64,000 nucleotides of DNA from Gammaproteobacteria bacterium (GTDB taxonomy: Bacteria; Pseudomonadota; Gammaproteobacteria; Steroidobacterales; Steroidobacteraceae). How positions within the stretch are numbered: position 1 is the stretch's first letter; every line of letters begins with the position of its first letter. This document shows, one piece after another, positions 39,133 to 48,543 of the stretch. The notes below the pieces were generated by a model, which worked only from the letters and a program-made list of their open reading frames with translations, was not told where the DNA came from and did not search any database. The position numbers and the translations under genes are program-made. The stretch covers positions 1-64,000 of the forward strand of contig VGUJ01000007.1 in assembly GCA_016874235.1 (NCBI GenBank), in the 5' to 3' direction.

Positions 39133-39987
39133 TCAGCCTCCGGCTACCGGTGGGATGAACACGATGGAGTCGTGGTTTTGCAGCGGCTGACTCCAATCAC
39201 CGAACTCGGCGTTCACGGCGACCTTGAGCATGTCTGCAGGTAGCGTGAATCCGTATCGAGTTTGCAGCTCGCCATAGAGCTCGGCGGGGGTGCGTGCGGC
39301 GGTCGTCAGCGTTTCTTCGCTGCGACCGGCTTGTTCGCGCAGCAACGCGAAGTACTGCACGCGCACGCTGCGCGAGGGGAGAATGTCGGGTGAAAGGGCC
39401 TGCATGGAGGTCCAATAGTCCGCGGTCGAGTTGACGTTGTCGAGAGCCTCGGCGCGCAACGGCTCGAGCAGCGTCGCGTGATGTTCGATCAGGAATTTCC
39501 GTGGGCAGCTCTTACCCCTGGTCGCGTAGCGGGCAAGGGCGGTGACCGACCTCGGTTCATACACCGCGCAGAGCGGCTCGGGCAGGCCGTCGTGGGTCGA
39601 GCGGAAGGCGGTCGCATAGCCCTGTCGGTCACGCCGCTCGAGCAGATAACGAAGTACCGACCCATCGAGAAAAGGCAAATCACAGGCGAGCACGAGCCAG
39701 GTTGCGTGGGGGTGCGCGCCTTGCGCAGCGAGGATGCCGGCGAGCGGACCGAGGTCTGTCTGCTCGTCCACGATTTGTGGAAATCTTTGGCGCAGCGGCT
39801 CGTTCACCTGATCGGGGCGTACCGAGACGAAGGCGCGTTGCGTGACCGATGCGAGCAATTCGTAGGCGTCTTCGAGTTGGGTGCGACCGCGGTATTCGAG
39901 CGCTGCCTTGTCGCGCCGCATCCGCGAACTTCGTCCGCCGGCGAGCAACAACCCGAATACGGGCGCCTCGAGCTGCGCGAGGGTCAT
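39133..39987 (-). CDS. MobA-like guanylyltransferase fused to MoaD (ends in GG)
   Basis: [30 protein letters not shown]...LACDLPFLDGS, then RSVRVQYFALLREQAGRSEETL...IVFIPPVAGG-stop. Confidence 0.92.
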   Translation of the reverse strand: MTLAQLEAPVFGLLLAGGRSSRMRRDKAALEYRGRTQLEDAYELLASVTQRAFVSVRPDQVNEPLRQRFPQIVDEQTDLGPLAGILAAQGAHPHATWLVLACDLPFLDGSVLRYLLERRDRQGYATAFRSTHDGLPEPLCAVYEPRSVTALARYATRGKSCPRKFLIEHHATLLEPLRAEALDNVNSTADYWTSMQALSPDILPSRSVRVQYFALLREQAGRSEETLTTAARTPAELYGELQTRYGFTLPADMLKVAVNAEFGDWSQPLQNHDSIVFIPPVAGG

Positions 39988-40520
39988 CAGCGTCTCCGGG
40001 AAACGTTTCGCCGACCGCCTAATTTGTCGAGCAGGCGAACCGACTCGATCACGATATCGTGGGAGAGGGCTTTGCACATGTCGTAGATCGTGAGTGCTGC
40101 CGCTGTGGCGCCCGTCAGGGCTTCCATTTCGACGCCCGTCTTGTGCGTGGTCGCCACGGTGCAGCGGATCGTGACACGGGTCTTCTGTGCATCGATGTCG
40201 ATGTCGCAGTGTTCGATCGGCAAAGGATGACAAAACGGGATGAGCTCGTGCGTGCGCTTGACGGCTTGCACGCCCGCGATGATCGCCGTGTCGAACACGG
40301 GGCCTTTTCGCGTTCGATGCCCCGTGGCGGCCAACGCCCGAGCAACGGAACTTGGCAGTTTGATACGCGCCTCAGCCGTCGCGCTGCGACGCGTGACCGC
40401 CTTGTCACTCACATCGACCATGGTCGGTCGTCGCGCGGCATCGAGGTGGGTGAGGCCCGCAGGGGCACGATCACCCGTCGCCTTTTTCTCTTTCGGATTC
40501 TTTCTTTTAGCCTGAGCCAT
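39987..40520 (-). CDS. moaC: Cyclic pyranopterin monophosphate synthase MoaC
   Basis: [31 protein letters not shown]...[11 protein letters not shown]...[23 protein letters not shown]. Confidence 0.96.
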   Translation of the reverse strand: MAQAKRKNPKEKKATGDRAPAGLTHLDAARRPTMVDVSDKAVTRRSATAEARIKLPSSVARALAATGHRTRKGPVFDTAIIAGVQAVKRTHELIPFCHPLPIEHCDIDIDAQKTRVTIRCTVATTHKTGVEMEALTGATAAALTIYDMCKALSHDIVIESVRLLDKLGGRRNVSRRR

Positions 40521-40529
40521 GGTGTCGTC

Positions 40530-41591
40530 TCAGCCGCCGATGTGGAACATTTCAACCTTGCGGCCGGACAGCGGCATTCCGCCGCGCAGTTCGCTGTAGC
40601 GGTCACCGCGTCGTCGCCAAGTTCCTGAAAGAAGGTCGAGCAACTCCGCATCGCTTGCGCCGGCGCGCAAGGGTCCGCGCAAGTCAGCGCCGATGGTCGC
40701 GAACAGACAGGTGTAGAGCTTGCCATCCGATGAGAGACGAGCGCGCGAGCAGTCCTGACAGAACGGCTGCGTGACCGAAGAAATGAAACCGACCTCGCCA
40801 GCGCCGTCGTCGAAGGCATACCGTTCGGCGACTTCGCCGCGGTAGTCACGCTCGCGAGGTGAAAGCGACCAACGCTGATGAATGGCGGCGAGCAGGTCGC
40901 GTGAGGGTACGACGAGGTCGGCTTGCCACTCGTTGCGGTTACCGACATCCATGTATTCGATCAACCGAACGATGACGCCGGTGCCGCGAAAATGCTCGAT
41001 CATCGGCAGTACGGTGTGATCATTGACGCCGCGTTGTACGACGACGTTGATCTTGATCGGTGTCAGTCCCGCGCGTTGTGCCGCCTCGATGCCCGCGAGC
41101 ACTTCCTCGACGCCGCCGAAGCCTCCACTCATTTTTTTGAATACCTCAGCATCGAGACTGTCGAGACTGATGGTAATGCGAGAGAGGCCTGCGGCCTTGA
41201 GCTCGGTGGCGTATTTGGCGAGCAGTACTCCATTGGTCGTGAGGGCGATGTCATCGATGCCGGGCAATGTCGAGAGGTCGCCGATGAGATCCGAGAGATT
41301 CGGGCGCAGCAGCGGTTCGCCGCCCGTAATACGCAACTTACGTACACCGAGCGAGGCAGAGAGGCGTGCGAGGCGCACGATCTCATCGAAGTCGAGCCGC
41401 TCTGCCGACTTCAAAAATCGGTAGCCGTCATGGAAGGTGTGCTGCGGCATGCAGTAGGGGCAGCGAAAATTGCAGCGATCCATCACCGAGATACGCAAGT
41501 CACGCATCGGTCGGCCGAGCGTGTCGCGCGGACCTTCGGTTGAGCGCAAGGAGATCAGCTTGTGTTCGGTCACACTCATGGCTTTTCGCAC
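40530..41591 (-). CDS. moaA: GTP 3',8-cyclase MoaA (radical SAM); start may be internal Met at 41579
   Basis: LRISVMDRCNFRCPYCMP (CxxxCxxC), RITGGEPLLRPNL, C-terminal FCQDCSRARLSSDGKLYTCLF. Confidence 0.96.
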   Translation of the reverse strand: MRKAMSVTEHKLISLRSTEGPRDTLGRPMRDLRISVMDRCNFRCPYCMPQHTFHDGYRFLKSAERLDFDEIVRLARLSASLGVRKLRITGGEPLLRPNLSDLIGDLSTLPGIDDIALTTNGVLLAKYATELKAAGLSRITISLDSLDAEVFKKMSGGFGGVEEVLAGIEAAQRAGLTPIKINVVVQRGVNDHTVLPMIEHFRGTGVIVRLIEYMDVGNRNEWQADLVVPSRDLLAAIHQRWSLSPRERDYRGEVAERYAFDDGAGEVGFISSVTQPFCQDCSRARLSSDGKLYTCLFATIGADLRGPLRAGASDAELLDLLSGTWRRRGDRYSELRGGMPLSGRKVEMFHIGG

Positions 41592-41592
41592 C

Positions 41593-42813
41593 TTACCAGC
41601 GGCAAAGTCGCGTCACGAAGCCCTTGGCGTACGTATTGGGTCCAGGCGGCAACTCCACGAAGCCATCGGTGCCGGTGAGTGAGGAGAAATCGCCGGAGCC
41701 ATTGGTGGGGCAGGGGTGTGCCCAAAGACGACCCCACTCATCGCCCTGCACCCGCACAGGTATGAAGCTCGTCATTGGGACCTTCACCTCGATCGGTGCT
41801 GCGATGGCGATTTTCTCAACAGAACGCACGGTCTCGCCCATCGCCGCATACACGCCCGGAATGACATAGCGTGCGAGACAGACGAGTGTCGAAACCGGGT
41901 TGCCGGGCAGCGCGAAGACGGCGGTCCCCGTCGGTCCGATGCCGAACCACATGGGCTTGCCGGGACGCTGCGCGATTTTGTGGAAGATGGGTCGTACGCC
42001 GAGTTCGGCCAGTACGCGCGGTACGAGATCGAGCTGACCCATCGACACGCCGCCCGACAGGATGAGTACATCGTGCGTATCAAGATGAACCCGCAGTCTT
42101 CTGCGCAGCACGTCGAGATCGTCGGGCAGGTGATCGTCGGCGAGACGCTGAAAGCCGCGTCGACGTAGCCCCGAGACGATGCCGTAAGCATTCGATCGGC
42201 GAACCTGATGGGCCTCGATCGGATCACCGGGTTCGATGAGTTCGTTGCCCGTTGAAACAACCAAGATCGTCGGCTGCGCGCTCACACGGATGCGTGCCAT
42301 GCCCGCGCTCGCGGCGACGGAGATCTCGGGGGCGCCAAGTAGCATGCCCGACGAGAGCAGTAGCGCACCCTGGGTGGTGTCGGAGCCGCGGCGATGGATG
42401 TTCTGCCCGGCGGTGACACGAGCGGGTTCTTTGAGTGTGGCGATCCCGTCGTGAACATCGATTTGTTCGATCGGCACGACGGTATCGCAACCGGTGGGCA
42501 GCACGGCGCCCGTCATGATCTCGATGGCGTAATGGGCGGTCTCGAGCTTCAGTGGTGGTTCGCCCGCCGCTTGCATCGCTTGAATACGCAACGTGGTTTT
42601 ACCGCCGCGCAGCCCGGAGGAATCGAGCGCGATACCGTCCATGGCGACCCGATCGAAGGGGGGTTGATCACGCTCGGCATACACATGCTCGCGCAAGACC
42701 GCACCGGTGCACTGGACGAGCGGCAAGGACTCGATCGGCAGACAGGTGAACTGTTGACCGATGAGTGCATCGGCCTCGGCAGGAGAAATCATGCCGGGAG
42801 TGTATCCCGGCAT
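41593..42813 (-). CDS. moeA: Molybdopterin molybdotransferase MoeA
   Basis: QPPFDRVAMDGIALDS...EIMTGAVLPTGCDTVVPIEQ...LSGGVSMGQLDLVPRVLAELG...FALPGNPVSTLVC. Confidence 0.95.
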   Translation of the reverse strand: MPGYTPGMISPAEADALIGQQFTCLPIESLPLVQCTGAVLREHVYAERDQPPFDRVAMDGIALDSSGLRGGKTTLRIQAMQAAGEPPLKLETAHYAIEIMTGAVLPTGCDTVVPIEQIDVHDGIATLKEPARVTAGQNIHRRGSDTTQGALLLSSGMLLGAPEISVAASAGMARIRVSAQPTILVVSTGNELIEPGDPIEAHQVRRSNAYGIVSGLRRRGFQRLADDHLPDDLDVLRRRLRVHLDTHDVLILSGGVSMGQLDLVPRVLAELGVRPIFHKIAQRPGKPMWFGIGPTGTAVFALPGNPVSTLVCLARYVIPGVYAAMGETVRSVEKIAIAAPIEVKVPMTSFIPVRVQGDEWGRLWAHPCPTNGSGDFSSLTGTDGFVELPPGPNTYAKGFVTRLCRW

Positions 42814-42847
42814 ACTGATCCGACAACCCGCACGGTGGCGGGCCGGA

Positions 42848-43216
42848 TTACTTCTTGGCGTTCTTTTCCTTGTACACGCGGATCTGCGCGTTCAGCCGAT
42901 CGGCGAGCGCTTGGGCTTCGTCCACCGCCGCGTTTTGCTTCTGTCCGAGGATGTTCAGCCGCTCTTTCTTCTGATCCTCGGTCAGATCAGGGTTGGCCGC
43001 GAAGGCTGCATTGTTCTCGGTCTCGAGGCAGCCCTGATAGACCGTGATGGCGGCGTCGAAAGCCTTGACGGCACGCTGCGCCGCGAGCATTTGCTCGAGG
43101 GTGGCGGTGTTGCCATCCGGGATGCTCTCCGGCGCCTTCGGATAGGTGCACGCGGCGAAAGCGGGACCGGCTGCAAGCGAAGCGGCAACCAGGGCGAGGG
43201 AAAGCAGAGTCTTCAT
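42848..43216 (-). CDS. Periplasmic/secreted hypothetical protein
   Basis: Signal peptide MKTLLSLALVAASLAAGPAFAACTYPKAPESIPDG; predicted coiled C-terminus. Confidence 0.8.
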   Translation of the reverse strand: MKTLLSLALVAASLAAGPAFAACTYPKAPESIPDGNTATLEQMLAAQRAVKAFDAAITVYQGCLETENNAAFAANPDLTEDQKKERLNILGQKQNAAVDEAQALADRLNAQIRVYKEKNAKK

Positions 43217-43309
43217 GTAGGTTCTCCAGCGCAACTCGTTGATCATGGGGCGGCGATACCGGCCGGTATCTTAAGGTGGGCGAGTCGCCGGTGCTAGACT
43301 GCTCGTCAC

Positions 43310-43386
43310 GCGCCCGTAGCTCAGCTGGATAGAGCATCAGGCTTCGAACCTGAGGGTCGGGAGTTCGAATCTCTCCGGGCGCGCCA
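43310..43386 (+). tRNA. tRNA-Arg (anticodon TCG), CCA encoded
   Basis: Cloverleaf by eye: GCGCCCG/CGGGCGC, TCAGG-CTTCGAA-CCTGA anticodon arm, GTTCGAATC. Confidence 0.97.
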
Positions 43387-43417
43387 GTTCCTTGTCGAAC
43401 GGCTGGGTAGACGAATC

Positions 43418-44650
43418 ATGAAAAGACTCGGTGTGCTGTGGCTGGTGGTGTTCATCAGTCTCGCGGGGTTCGGCATCACGACCATCCCGTTCCCGTTCGT
43501 CGCCGAGAATTTGGGGGCGTCCGATTTCTGGAAGACCTTTGGCGGCTCGGGCGTGTTTTCACTCTTCCAATTGATTGCCACGCCCATCTGGGGTCGCTTC
43601 AGTGACGCCTACGGCCGCAAACCGATTCTCATCCTGAGTACGGCAGGAACGATTCTGTCGTTCGTCTGGTTAGCCTATGCCACCACGCTCGAGTCGCTGC
43701 TGGTCGCGCGTGCGTTCGGCGGCATCATGTCGGGCAATTTGGCGGCGGCCTTTGCGTACACCACCGACGTCACCGATCCGAAGAATCGCGCCAAGGGTCT
43801 CGGCATCGTCGCCTCGGCCTTCGGTGTGGGGTTCGCGGTCGGGCCGGTGATTGGCGGCTTTCTCGGCACCATCGGTGGGGCACCCAATATGCATTGGCCC
43901 GCGCTCGCCTCGGCGGGGCTCTCGGCGCTCGCCTTCGTCGGCACGATTTTTTTCCTGCCTGAGAGTCTGCCTGCGGAATTGCGTAAGCCCTTCGGCAAGA
44001 GCGGGGCGAAAACCGAGGGTGCCGCAACGTCGACGGACGCAACGAGTGAAGCGGCAATCCCCGCGCCGCGTCGCTCTCCTCTTGAGGCGATGCGCAGTCG
44101 GCCAGTGCTACTTGGGTTGGTAGCGGCGTCGCTCTTCATCGCGATCGCCGGTGGCGTGATGCAGTCGGTATTTCAGTTTTGGGGTCGAGATCTCTTCAAC
44201 TACTCGCTGCGCGACATCGGCGTGCACTTCATGGTGTTTGCGCTGTTGTCGGCCGTCGGGCAGGCGGGACTCGTGGGTCCGCTCGCGAAGCGTTTCGGTG
44301 AGAAGCGCCTTGCGATCACCGCAGGAATTGGTGTGACTGCTGGGCTCGTACTGTTCGCCACGGCCCAGAATGACGCGATGGTCTGGATGGCAATCTGTAT
44401 TTTTGGTCTGGCGAATGGGCTCTTCTTGCCGGCGATTACGAGTCTCGTCTCGTTTGAAGCGGATGCGCGGTCTCGCGGCACGGTCATGGGGTTGTTCAAT
44501 GCTTCGAGCAGTGCCGGTCGTATCGTCGGGCCAGCGCTGTCGGGTCCGATTTATTTCAAGCTTGGGCCGGCGGCGCCGTTTGCGATGTCAGCCGTTCTGG
44601 CTGTGCTTGGAGTGCTGTTTCTAAGTCGTGCGAGGGCTAAAGTGTCATGA
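43418..44650 (+). CDS. MFS transporter (TetA-like)
   Basis: About 12 hydrophobic segments; GRFSDAYGRKPILILSTAG loop motif. Confidence 0.9.
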   Translation: MKRLGVLWLVVFISLAGFGITTIPFPFVAENLGASDFWKTFGGSGVFSLFQLIATPIWGRFSDAYGRKPILILSTAGTILSFVWLAYATTLESLLVARAFGGIMSGNLAAAFAYTTDVTDPKNRAKGLGIVASAFGVGFAVGPVIGGFLGTIGGAPNMHWPALASAGLSALAFVGTIFFLPESLPAELRKPFGKSGAKTEGAATSTDATSEAAIPAPRRSPLEAMRSRPVLLGLVAASLFIAIAGGVMQSVFQFWGRDLFNYSLRDIGVHFMVFALLSAVGQAGLVGPLAKRFGEKRLAITAGIGVTAGLVLFATAQNDAMVWMAICIFGLANGLFLPAITSLVSFEADARSRGTVMGLFNASSSAGRIVGPALSGPIYFKLGPAAPFAMSAVLAVLGVLFLSRARAKVS

Positions 44651-45219
44651 TCACGATACTGGTCGGCATGCTGCTTTTCTTTGGAGTGCACTCAGTCTCG
44701 ATTGTTGCGCCCGGCTGGCGTGACGGCGTGGCGAGTCGAATCGGAGACATCCGTTGGAAGCTTGTCTACTCGGTGGTGTCGCTACTCGGGTTCTTCCTGA
44801 TGGTCACCGGCTACGCGGCCCTGCGGCTCGAACCGCATATCGTCTACCTGCCGCCCGTCGGCTTGCGACATGTCGCCGCGCTGTTGATGCTCCCGGTGTT
44901 TCCTCTGCTCCTGGGTGCCTATCTGCCTGGGCGTCTGCAGCGCATGGCGAAGCATCCGATGCTCGTCGCAGTCAAGTTCTGGGCGCTCTCGCATCTGCTC
45001 GCCAACGGCATGTTGGCCGACGTACTGCTCTTCGGCGGGTTCTTAGTCTGGGCAGTTGCTGATCGGATCTCACTCAAGCGCCGAACGGAGCGCCCGAGGC
45101 CGATGGCGCCCTCGAGTGCGATCAACGATGTCATCGCGGTACTCGGCGGCCTCGCGCTCTATGCCGCATTCATCATGGGTTGGCACCAGCGTCTCTTTGG
45201 CGTGGCGCCTTTCGGTTGA
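44647..45219 (+). CDS. NnrU-family membrane protein
   Basis: MITILVGMLLFFGVHSVSIVAPGWRD...RHPMLVAVKFWALSHLLANG-type motif (KHPMLVAVKFWALSHLLANG). Confidence 0.88.
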   Translation: MITILVGMLLFFGVHSVSIVAPGWRDGVASRIGDIRWKLVYSVVSLLGFFLMVTGYAALRLEPHIVYLPPVGLRHVAALLMLPVFPLLLGAYLPGRLQRMAKHPMLVAVKFWALSHLLANGMLADVLLFGGFLVWAVADRISLKRRTERPRPMAPSSAINDVIAVLGGLALYAAFIMGWHQRLFGVAPFG

Positions 45220-45228
45220 GGAGGCCTT

Positions 45229-45708
45229 ATGTCGAATGTGCATGATTTTTCAGCGCGGGCGATCGACGGATTGGATCGTTCGTTGACCGAATACAAAGGA
45301 AAAGTGCTGTTGATCGTCAACGTGGCGAGCAAGTGCGGTTTCACCCCGCAGTACACGGGTCTTGAGGCCTTGCAGCGCAAATATGCCGATCGCGGTTTCG
45401 CGGTACTCGGATTCCCGTGTGATCAATTTGGTCATCAAGAGCCGGGCAACGAAGACGAAATCCGAAATTTCTGCTCGCTCAACTACGATGTGACCTTCCC
45501 AATGTTCGCGAAGATTGAGGTCAATGGAGCGGGCGCACATCCGCTTTACGAGCATCTGAAATCCTCGGCCAAGGGTGTCCTCGGAACCGAAGGTATCAAA
45601 TGGAACTTCACGAAATTCTTGATCGATCGTGAGGGTCATGTCGTGCGTCGCTATGCGCCGACCGACAAACCTGAGAGCCTCGCAGCTGACATCGAAGCAT
45701 TGCTGTGA
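45229..45708 (+). CDS. Glutathione peroxidase
   Basis: LLIVNVASKCGFTPQYTGLEALQRKYADRGFAVLGFPCDQFGHQEPG; cysteine-type active site. Confidence 0.95.
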   Translation: MSNVHDFSARAIDGLDRSLTEYKGKVLLIVNVASKCGFTPQYTGLEALQRKYADRGFAVLGFPCDQFGHQEPGNEDEIRNFCSLNYDVTFPMFAKIEVNGAGAHPLYEHLKSSAKGVLGTEGIKWNFTKFLIDREGHVVRRYAPTDKPESLAADIEALL

Positions 45709-47504
45709 AATCGTTGGTCGGATCGAGCGGTACGATGCGTATCGCCTTCGTGAGCGCGATGACGCTGATCGGCGTTGCCGGCTGCGCGGGGGGAGCGGGG
45801 TACGGCAACGCGGTCGCCACCGCGCCGAGTGCGACGGCGACATCAGTTATCGAGGCCAAACCCAATCTCACTTGGCGCTCAGGCGGTATGGTCGCAGCGG
45901 CTAATCCGCTCGCGGTCGAGGCGGGCGTCGAGATTCTGAAAGCGGGCGGCTCAGCCGTCGACGCGGCGATTGCGGTTCAGGCAGTGCTCGGCCTTGTTGA
46001 GCCCCAGTCCTCAGGGATCGGAGGCGGGGCATTTTTGGTGTACTACGATGTCACGACGGGTGACGTCATCACCTACGACGGCCGTGAAGTGGCGCCGCGT
46101 GGCGCGACCCCCGATATGTTTTTGATGGCCGACGGGAAGCCGATGACTTCTCTGGCAGCCATTCGCTCGGGGCGATCCATCGGTGTGCCGGGCGCCGTCG
46201 CCATGCTCGAGATGGCGCACCGCGAGCACGGAAGATTGCCTTGGGCGAGGGCGTGGCAACGCGCGGCGCAGATTGCGGAAGAGGGCTTCGCGGTATCGCC
46301 GCGTCTCAATGAAATGATTACGACGGCGGTGGCTCGCGAGGGATTTCCCGCCGAGGCTGCGGCCTACCTCACGACGGATGGTCGTACACCGCTGCCGGTG
46401 GGTAGCACGCTCGTCAACCGAAAATATGCGGACTCCGTCCGACGGATCGCGCGCGACGGTGCGCACGCCTTCCGCGAGGGGCCGCTCGCGGACGAGATCG
46501 TCGCGGTCGCACGGCGCGAGCCCGTTCCGGGAACGTTGTCCCATGAAGATCTTCGTGCCTATCGACCGAATCGTCTCGAACCCGTGTGCGATACGTACCG
46601 CGTGTACGTCGTCTGTGGAATGCGACCACCATCATCCGGTGGTATCGCCATCCTCTCCGTACTCGGGACGCTCGAGAACTTCGAGATGTCCTCGATGGGG
46701 CCGAAGACGGTCGCCGGTTGGCATCATTTCATTGAAGCACAACGTCTCGCCTACGCCGACCGCGACACCTATGTCGCCGATGATCGGTACACCTCGGTGC
46801 CGCTTGCGGGGCTCATCGACAAAACGTATTTAAGTTCGCGTGCTGTCCTCATTTCTTCGGTGCGAGCGATGACGAGCGTGCAGCCCGGCAATCCACCCGG
46901 GTCCACGCCGCGTGGTCGCGATGCGACAGGGATGGGAACGGGTACGAGTCATTTTGTCATCGTCGATACGCGCGGCAATGTGGTGTCGATGACGACGACG
47001 GTCGAAGGGCTGTTCGGTTCACAGCGTATGGCCGGCGGATTCTTCCTCAACAATCAACTCACCGATTTCAGTTTTCGCCCGGTGGATGACGCCGGAGCGC
47101 CGATCGCCAATGCGGTCGCGCCGGGAAAGAAGCCGCGTTCTTCGATGTCACCAACGATCGTGTTTCGCGACGGGCGTTTCGAGCTCGCCGTCGGTTCGCC
47201 GGGAGGCAATGCGATCATCGCCTACGTCAGCAAGGCGCTCGTCGGGATGCTCGATTGGAATCTCTCGCCGCAGCAAGCCGTGGATCTGCCGAACATGATC
47301 GCGCGCGGCGCGCTCGTCGCCGAAGTCTCGCGAGCCGACCCCGAGTTGCTCGAGCAGCTTGCTGCCCTGGGGCACGCGTTCAGAAACAATCGAGGCGCGG
47401 GTGAGGGTTCGGGCTTGCATGCCGTGCGCGTGACGTCCGATGGACAGCTGGTGGGGGCTGCAGATCCGCGACGCGAGGGTCGCGCAGTCTCGGTATCGCC
47501 CTGA
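45705..47504 (+). CDS. ggt: Gamma-glutamyltransferase
   Basis: VEPQSSGIGGGAFLVYYD...GTSHFVIVDTRGNVVSMTTTVEGLFGS...SMSPTIVFRDG...VGSPGGNAII. Confidence 0.94.
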   Translation: MKSLVGSSGTMRIAFVSAMTLIGVAGCAGGAGYGNAVATAPSATATSVIEAKPNLTWRSGGMVAAANPLAVEAGVEILKAGGSAVDAAIAVQAVLGLVEPQSSGIGGGAFLVYYDVTTGDVITYDGREVAPRGATPDMFLMADGKPMTSLAAIRSGRSIGVPGAVAMLEMAHREHGRLPWARAWQRAAQIAEEGFAVSPRLNEMITTAVAREGFPAEAAAYLTTDGRTPLPVGSTLVNRKYADSVRRIARDGAHAFREGPLADEIVAVARREPVPGTLSHEDLRAYRPNRLEPVCDTYRVYVVCGMRPPSSGGIAILSVLGTLENFEMSSMGPKTVAGWHHFIEAQRLAYADRDTYVADDRYTSVPLAGLIDKTYLSSRAVLISSVRAMTSVQPGNPPGSTPRGRDATGMGTGTSHFVIVDTRGNVVSMTTTVEGLFGSQRMAGGFFLNNQLTDFSFRPVDDAGAPIANAVAPGKKPRSSMSPTIVFRDGRFELAVGSPGGNAIIAYVSKALVGMLDWNLSPQQAVDLPNMIARGALVAEVSRADPELLEQLAALGHAFRNNRGAGEGSGLHAVRVTSDGQLVGAADPRREGRAVSVSP

Positions 47505-47573
47505 GGCGGATTTCGTGAAGCCGACTTCGTGAAGTCGACGTCGTGAGGCTGACGTCGGCGCGCGAGGATGCCT

Positions 47574-48395
47574 CTAGCTTGCTAAGTCGGCGTCCGTCAG
47601 CACCGATCGCTTGCGGAACAACGACATCAAGAAACGACGTCCTGCTTTGGCGCCGGTGAGCCACGCCACGCGCGCTCCGGCTTTTTGAGGTTGTAGCACG
47701 CGGTCAGCAAGCCAAGGTGTTACGGTTTCGACGCGGTCGGCCAGAATGTTGTAGATGCGTCGAGTGCGCTCGATTTCTTTGGCGCTATTGCTGCCCATGT
47801 CGCGCTTGACGAGGTCCGTGATCACGATGCCGGGGCTCAAGTAGCAGATCTTTACGGGGCCGTCGCCGGTTTCCGATACGAGTGCCTTGTTGAAATAGGT
47901 GAGAGCGAACTTGCTTGCGCCGTACAAGCCCATACCCGGCGTGACCATGCCGTTCGAGCCAAAACCTTCCATGTTGTAGATCGTGCCGCCGCCTTGGGTG
48001 CGCATCCCGGATAGCGCGACCTTCGTAGCGAGCATCATGCCGAGCAAATTGATTTCCTGAACGCTGTTGATGTCGTGTTCGTGCATCTCGCCGGCGCGCT
48101 GACGCGGATGGGAGATACCGGCGTTATTGATCCAGATGTCGACACGACCCAAAGCGGCTACCGCTGCGTCCCAAAGACCTTGTAAATCCTCTCCTTTCGC
48201 AACATCGCAGGGCGCGCCGACCACGCGAGCGCCGCCCGTGGCGCTTGAGGAGAGCTCGGCGATCGCAGCCTCGACGGCCTGCGCTGTCCGGCCACTGACC
48301 ACGACGTTATGACCGCGTTTGAGGATCTCTGCGGCGAGACCTTTACCGATGCCGCGTGTGCTGCCGGTGACGACGACGTTGAGTCTGGCGCTCAT
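47574..48395 (-). CDS. SDR-family oxidoreductase, NYC1/NOL (chlorophyll b reductase)-like
   Basis: VVTGSTRGIGKGLAAEILKRGHNVVVSGR...DIWINNAGISHPR...GGTIYNMEGFGSNGMVTPGMGLYGASKFALTYF. Confidence 0.82.
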   Translation of the reverse strand: MSARLNVVVTGSTRGIGKGLAAEILKRGHNVVVSGRTAQAVEAAIAELSSSATGGARVVGAPCDVAKGEDLQGLWDAAVAALGRVDIWINNAGISHPRQRAGEMHEHDINSVQEINLLGMMLATKVALSGMRTQGGGTIYNMEGFGSNGMVTPGMGLYGASKFALTYFNKALVSETGDGPVKICYLSPGIVITDLVKRDMGSNSAKEIERTRRIYNILADRVETVTPWLADRVLQPQKAGARVAWLTGAKAGRRFLMSLFRKRSVLTDADLAS

Positions 48396-48543
48396 GAATC
48401 ACCCCCTAGTCCCCGGAATCCTAGGCGATGGGTGGCCGACGTGGCGGTTTCGCCGTGCAGTGGCCCCTTGTGCGTCCGACTGTTGGACATGTCCCGGGCG
48501 TTGCGCGCGCCGCAGTGGGGCGTCGGTATGCTTTCGGTCAGTG

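Noticed and set aside
43321-43587. 88-aa minus-strand ORF ending [20 protein letters not shown]
   Set aside because: Same artefact: antisense shadow of tRNA-Arg(TCG) and the MFS gene start.
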